From the NCBI GenBank assembly GCA_017621115.1, contig JAGATU010000053.1:1-7561 (forward strand): 7,561 nt of DNA. Reading direction: 5' to 3'. A program made the position numbers and the translations under genes. The notes under the pieces were generated by a model. That model did not search any database. It was given only the letters and a program-made list of their open reading frames with translations, and was not told the DNA's origin. The stretch is from Lachnospiraceae bacterium (GTDB taxonomy: Bacteria; Bacillota_A; Clostridia; Lachnospirales; Lachnospiraceae). Shown here one piece after another: positions 6,614-7,561 of the stretch. How positions within the stretch are numbered: the first letter of the stretch is position 1; the number at the start of each line of letters is the position of its first letter.

Positions 6614-6618
6614 CCTCC
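6614..6618 (-). promoter_or_regulatory. Ribosome binding site GGAGG deciding the start of the Cys-rich gene
   Basis: On the minus strand GGAGG (6618-6614) is followed by CTACT and then ATG (6608-6606), the best spacing available. It argues against the upstream ATG at 6620-6618, which overlaps the site itself. Confidence 0.8.
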
Positions 6619-6637
6619 ATATAATTGATTTATAGTA

Positions 6638-6668
6638 TATGGTATGGATGGGGCATGGCTATGTTTCC
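6638..6668 (-). promoter_or_regulatory. Candidate sporulation-sigma (SigK/SigE-like) promoter of the Cys-rich gene
   Basis: Reading the minus strand, AC, then 16 bases, then CATACCATA (6646-6638) fits the Bacillus SigK pattern AC-N16/17-CATANNNTA. A second overlapping word CATATACTA (6641-6633) fits the -10 half too. Transcription would begin near 6631-6626, just upstream of the GGAGG site, which is a sensible position. A SigA reading is possible with TATACT (6639-6634) as -10, but bases at the -35 distance (ATAGCC) do not match. Because the consensus is short and the region A/T-rich, chance is a real alternative. Confidence 0.35.
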
Positions 6669-6689
6669 GATTATCTTTAAAAATAGAAT

Positions 6690-6709
6690 TATAGTAAATA
6701 ATTACTATA
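6690..6709. promoter_or_regulatory. Perfect 8-bp dyad in the divergent region
   Basis: TATAGTAA-ATAA-TTACTATA is a 20-base inverted repeat with 8-bp arms and a 4-base centre, placed about midway between the divergent starts at 6608 and 6788. It has the size and symmetry of a site for a dimeric regulator. A single TATAGTA half-copy occurs at 6631-6637, at the proposed -10 of the Cys-rich gene. The A/T-rich setting lowers the significance. Confidence 0.35.
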
Positions 6710-6722
6710 TATTGATAAAATG

Positions 6723-6739
6723 CTTGCAAAAATTGCAAG
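6723..6739. promoter_or_regulatory. Perfect 7-bp dyad upstream of the sortase gene
   Basis: CTTGCAA-AAA-TTGCAAG is a 17-base inverted repeat 49 bases before the sortase start. Its right arm contains TTGCAA (6733-6738), which with an 18-base spacer to TATATG (6757-6762), or 20 to TATGAT (6759-6764), could be a weak -35 box. A regulator bound here would cover the promoter. Both the promoter and the operator are proposals. Confidence 0.4.
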
Positions 6740-6787
6740 ATATTGTAAAATTAATGTATATGATTTTAAATTGGGGTAACTGGATTT

Positions 6788-7561
6788 ATGTCACAGTCAA
6801 ATATGGAAGTGATGGGACGCAGTTTCCGCACGAAACAGGACTATGATTTGGCATTAAAGGATGCCGAACGCATCGATAGATTAAAAAAGAATACCGATTT
6901 TGACAATATAGAAGAAGTCAGGGAATTGCTGGAAGAATTACATACCAGACAGATTCGTTTTATGACAATCCTTGGGGATGATTTTATTGAAGAGGTAGAG
7001 GAAAGGGAACTGTATCTTTTACAGAATCCGTCTCAGGCTAAGAAGAAAAAGGCTAAGGCTAAGGCTAAGGCTAAGGCCGATAAGAAAACGGCAAAGGGAA
7101 GTACTGCCGGTAAAAGTACTTTGTCATCTTCCAGAATCAATAAAAAGAAACCGAAAGATTTTGATGATTACGACCCCGAGATGCAGGCACGTATTCTGGA
7201 AGAATTAAAGCGCCAGGAGAAGAAGAGGAAGATTTCGGTTGCACTGTTAAGTCTGCTTGCAACAGCGTGTCTTGCATATGTATTTTTCTATTATTATCAG
7301 TACGGCAGAAGTACAGTGGATTATGATAATCTTGCGCAGTTAAAGGAAAAGGATACTGAGAAGGCAAAAGAGAACGGATATACAATTACTATCGTAAATG
7401 AAAATAAAGAGATGCCTCCAATCCTTGCAAAGTACGAAACTTTATATAATAAGAATAAAAAACTAATCGGATGGCTAAAAATAGCCGATACAAATATTGA
7501 TTACCCCGTAATGCAGACTTCGAACAATGAATATTATCTGGATCACAATTATGACCAGGAA
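6788..7561 (+). CDS. Class B sortase with long cytoplasmic N-terminal region (partial)
   Basis: 258 codons are seen and the frame runs off the window. Class B sortases are membrane-anchored cysteine transpeptidases that join secreted proteins to peptidoglycan or build pili. Residues 1-147 are cytoplasmic and charged: a probable coiled-coil about 17-57 (KQDYDLALKDAERIDRL, EEVRELLEELHTR), then a Lys/Ala tract at 85-97, then a basic stretch KRQEKKRK (141-148). Residues 149-170 are the membrane anchor (SVALLSLLATACLAYVFFYY). Outside, a linker of about 40 residues leads to the sortase fold start: ILAKYETLYNKNKKLIGWL, then IADTNIDYPVMQTSNNEYYL and DHNYD (212-256), the classical class B opening. The catalytic His, Cys and Arg lie beyond the window. 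The ATG at 6788 is the first in a frame that opens after TAA 6767-6769; its ribosome site is weak (GGGG 6773-6776 or GGA 6782-6784), so ATG 6803 or 6812 remain possible. It is divergent from the Cys-rich gene. Substrates are not visible. Confidence 0.88.
   Translation, partial: MSQSNMEVMGRSFRTKQDYDLALKDAERIDRLKKNTDFDNIEEVRELLEELHTRQIRFMTILGDDFIEEVEERELYLLQNPSQAKKKKAKAKAKAKADKKTAKGSTAGKSTLSSSRINKKKPKDFDDYDPEMQARILEELKRQEKKRKISVALLSLLATACLAYVFFYYYQYGRSTVDYDNLAQLKEKDTEKAKENGYTITIVNENKEMPPILAKYETLYNKNKKLIGWLKIADTNIDYPVMQTSNNEYYLDHNYDQE
7049..7078 (+). repeat. In-frame hexanucleotide tandem repeat in the sortase gene
   Basis: Four perfect AAGGCT units (7049-7072) followed by a variant AAGGCC (7073-7078) encode five Lys-Ala dipeptides (residues 88-97), preceded by a Lys run AKKKK. 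The unit is a multiple of three, so gain or loss would change linker length without shifting the frame. Confidence 0.8.

Noticed and set aside
6361..6624. Plus-strand frame rich in Leu, Pro and Gln opposite the Cys-rich gene
   Set aside because: Its composition is the antisense image of the Gly/Cys/Asn codons of the real minus-strand gene. It has no ribosome binding site and the minus-strand gene has a strong one.
6625..6846. Plus-strand frame of about 73 codons overlapping the start of the sortase gene
   Set aside because: It begins with TTG, has no ribosome binding site, runs through the divergent promoter region and out of frame into the sortase gene. It is best explained as chance.
1..7561. 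Mobile element, prophage, CRISPR array, tRNA or rRNA
   Set aside because: No transposase or integrase frame, no regularly spaced direct repeats and no tRNA or rRNA-like sequence was seen. The genes and their signals look like normal resident chromosome.

Overview
The window looks like ordinary chromosome from an anaerobic, low-to-mid GC Gram-positive bacterium of the Clostridia, most likely Lachnospiraceae. This rests on the leucyl-tRNA synthetase sequence type, the small 'chorion-like' cysteine-rich protein, a class B sortase, strong AGGAGG-type ribosome binding sites and A/T-rich intergenic regions with classical hairpin-plus-U terminators. The taxonomic call is inference from sequence recognition, not from a search. 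I see no phage, insertion sequence, CRISPR array, tRNA or rRNA.

Layout. (1) Bases 1-211 hold the 3' end of an elongation factor G family gene, closed by a strong terminator that ends only about 12 bases before the next start codon. (2) Bases 267-1643 encode a MATE-family efflux transporter, followed by its own terminator. (3) Bases 1853-2812 encode a stand-alone MraY-like polyprenyl-phosphate sugar-phosphate transferase with altered signature motifs. (4) Bases 2954-5365 encode leucyl-tRNA synthetase behind a near-consensus SigA promoter and a short leader with no T-box. A long hairpin at 5392-5428 ends it and probably also ends the convergent minus-strand operon. (5) On the minus strand, 6167 to 5461 is a two-gene operon of small proteins I cannot assign, coupled by an ATGA overlap; the first has a methionine-rich C-terminal half. 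(6) On the minus strand, 6608-6336 encodes a 90-residue Cys/Gly/Asn-rich protein with two short hydrophobic segments, and a sporulation-sigma-like promoter can be proposed for it. (7) From 6788 to the window edge on the plus strand runs the first 258 codons of a class B sortase with an unusually long, charged cytoplasmic N-terminal region containing a Lys-Ala repeat.

How the genes relate. No single pathway links the window. The genes are mostly monocistronic, each with its own terminator or promoter. The common themes are translation (EF-G family, LeuRS) and the cell envelope (MATE, MraY-like enzyme, sortase, possibly the Cys-rich protein). The least explained parts are the two-gene unknown operon, the Cys-rich protein, and the 179-base divergent region 6609-6787, which carries two perfect dyads between the Cys-rich gene and the sortase gene. 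No gene-free stretch exceeds 300 bases. The largest are 1644-1852 (terminator, dyad, possible micro-ORF), 6609-6787 (divergent regulatory region), 6168-6335 (three dyads, no gene) and 2813-2953 (leuS promoter and leader).
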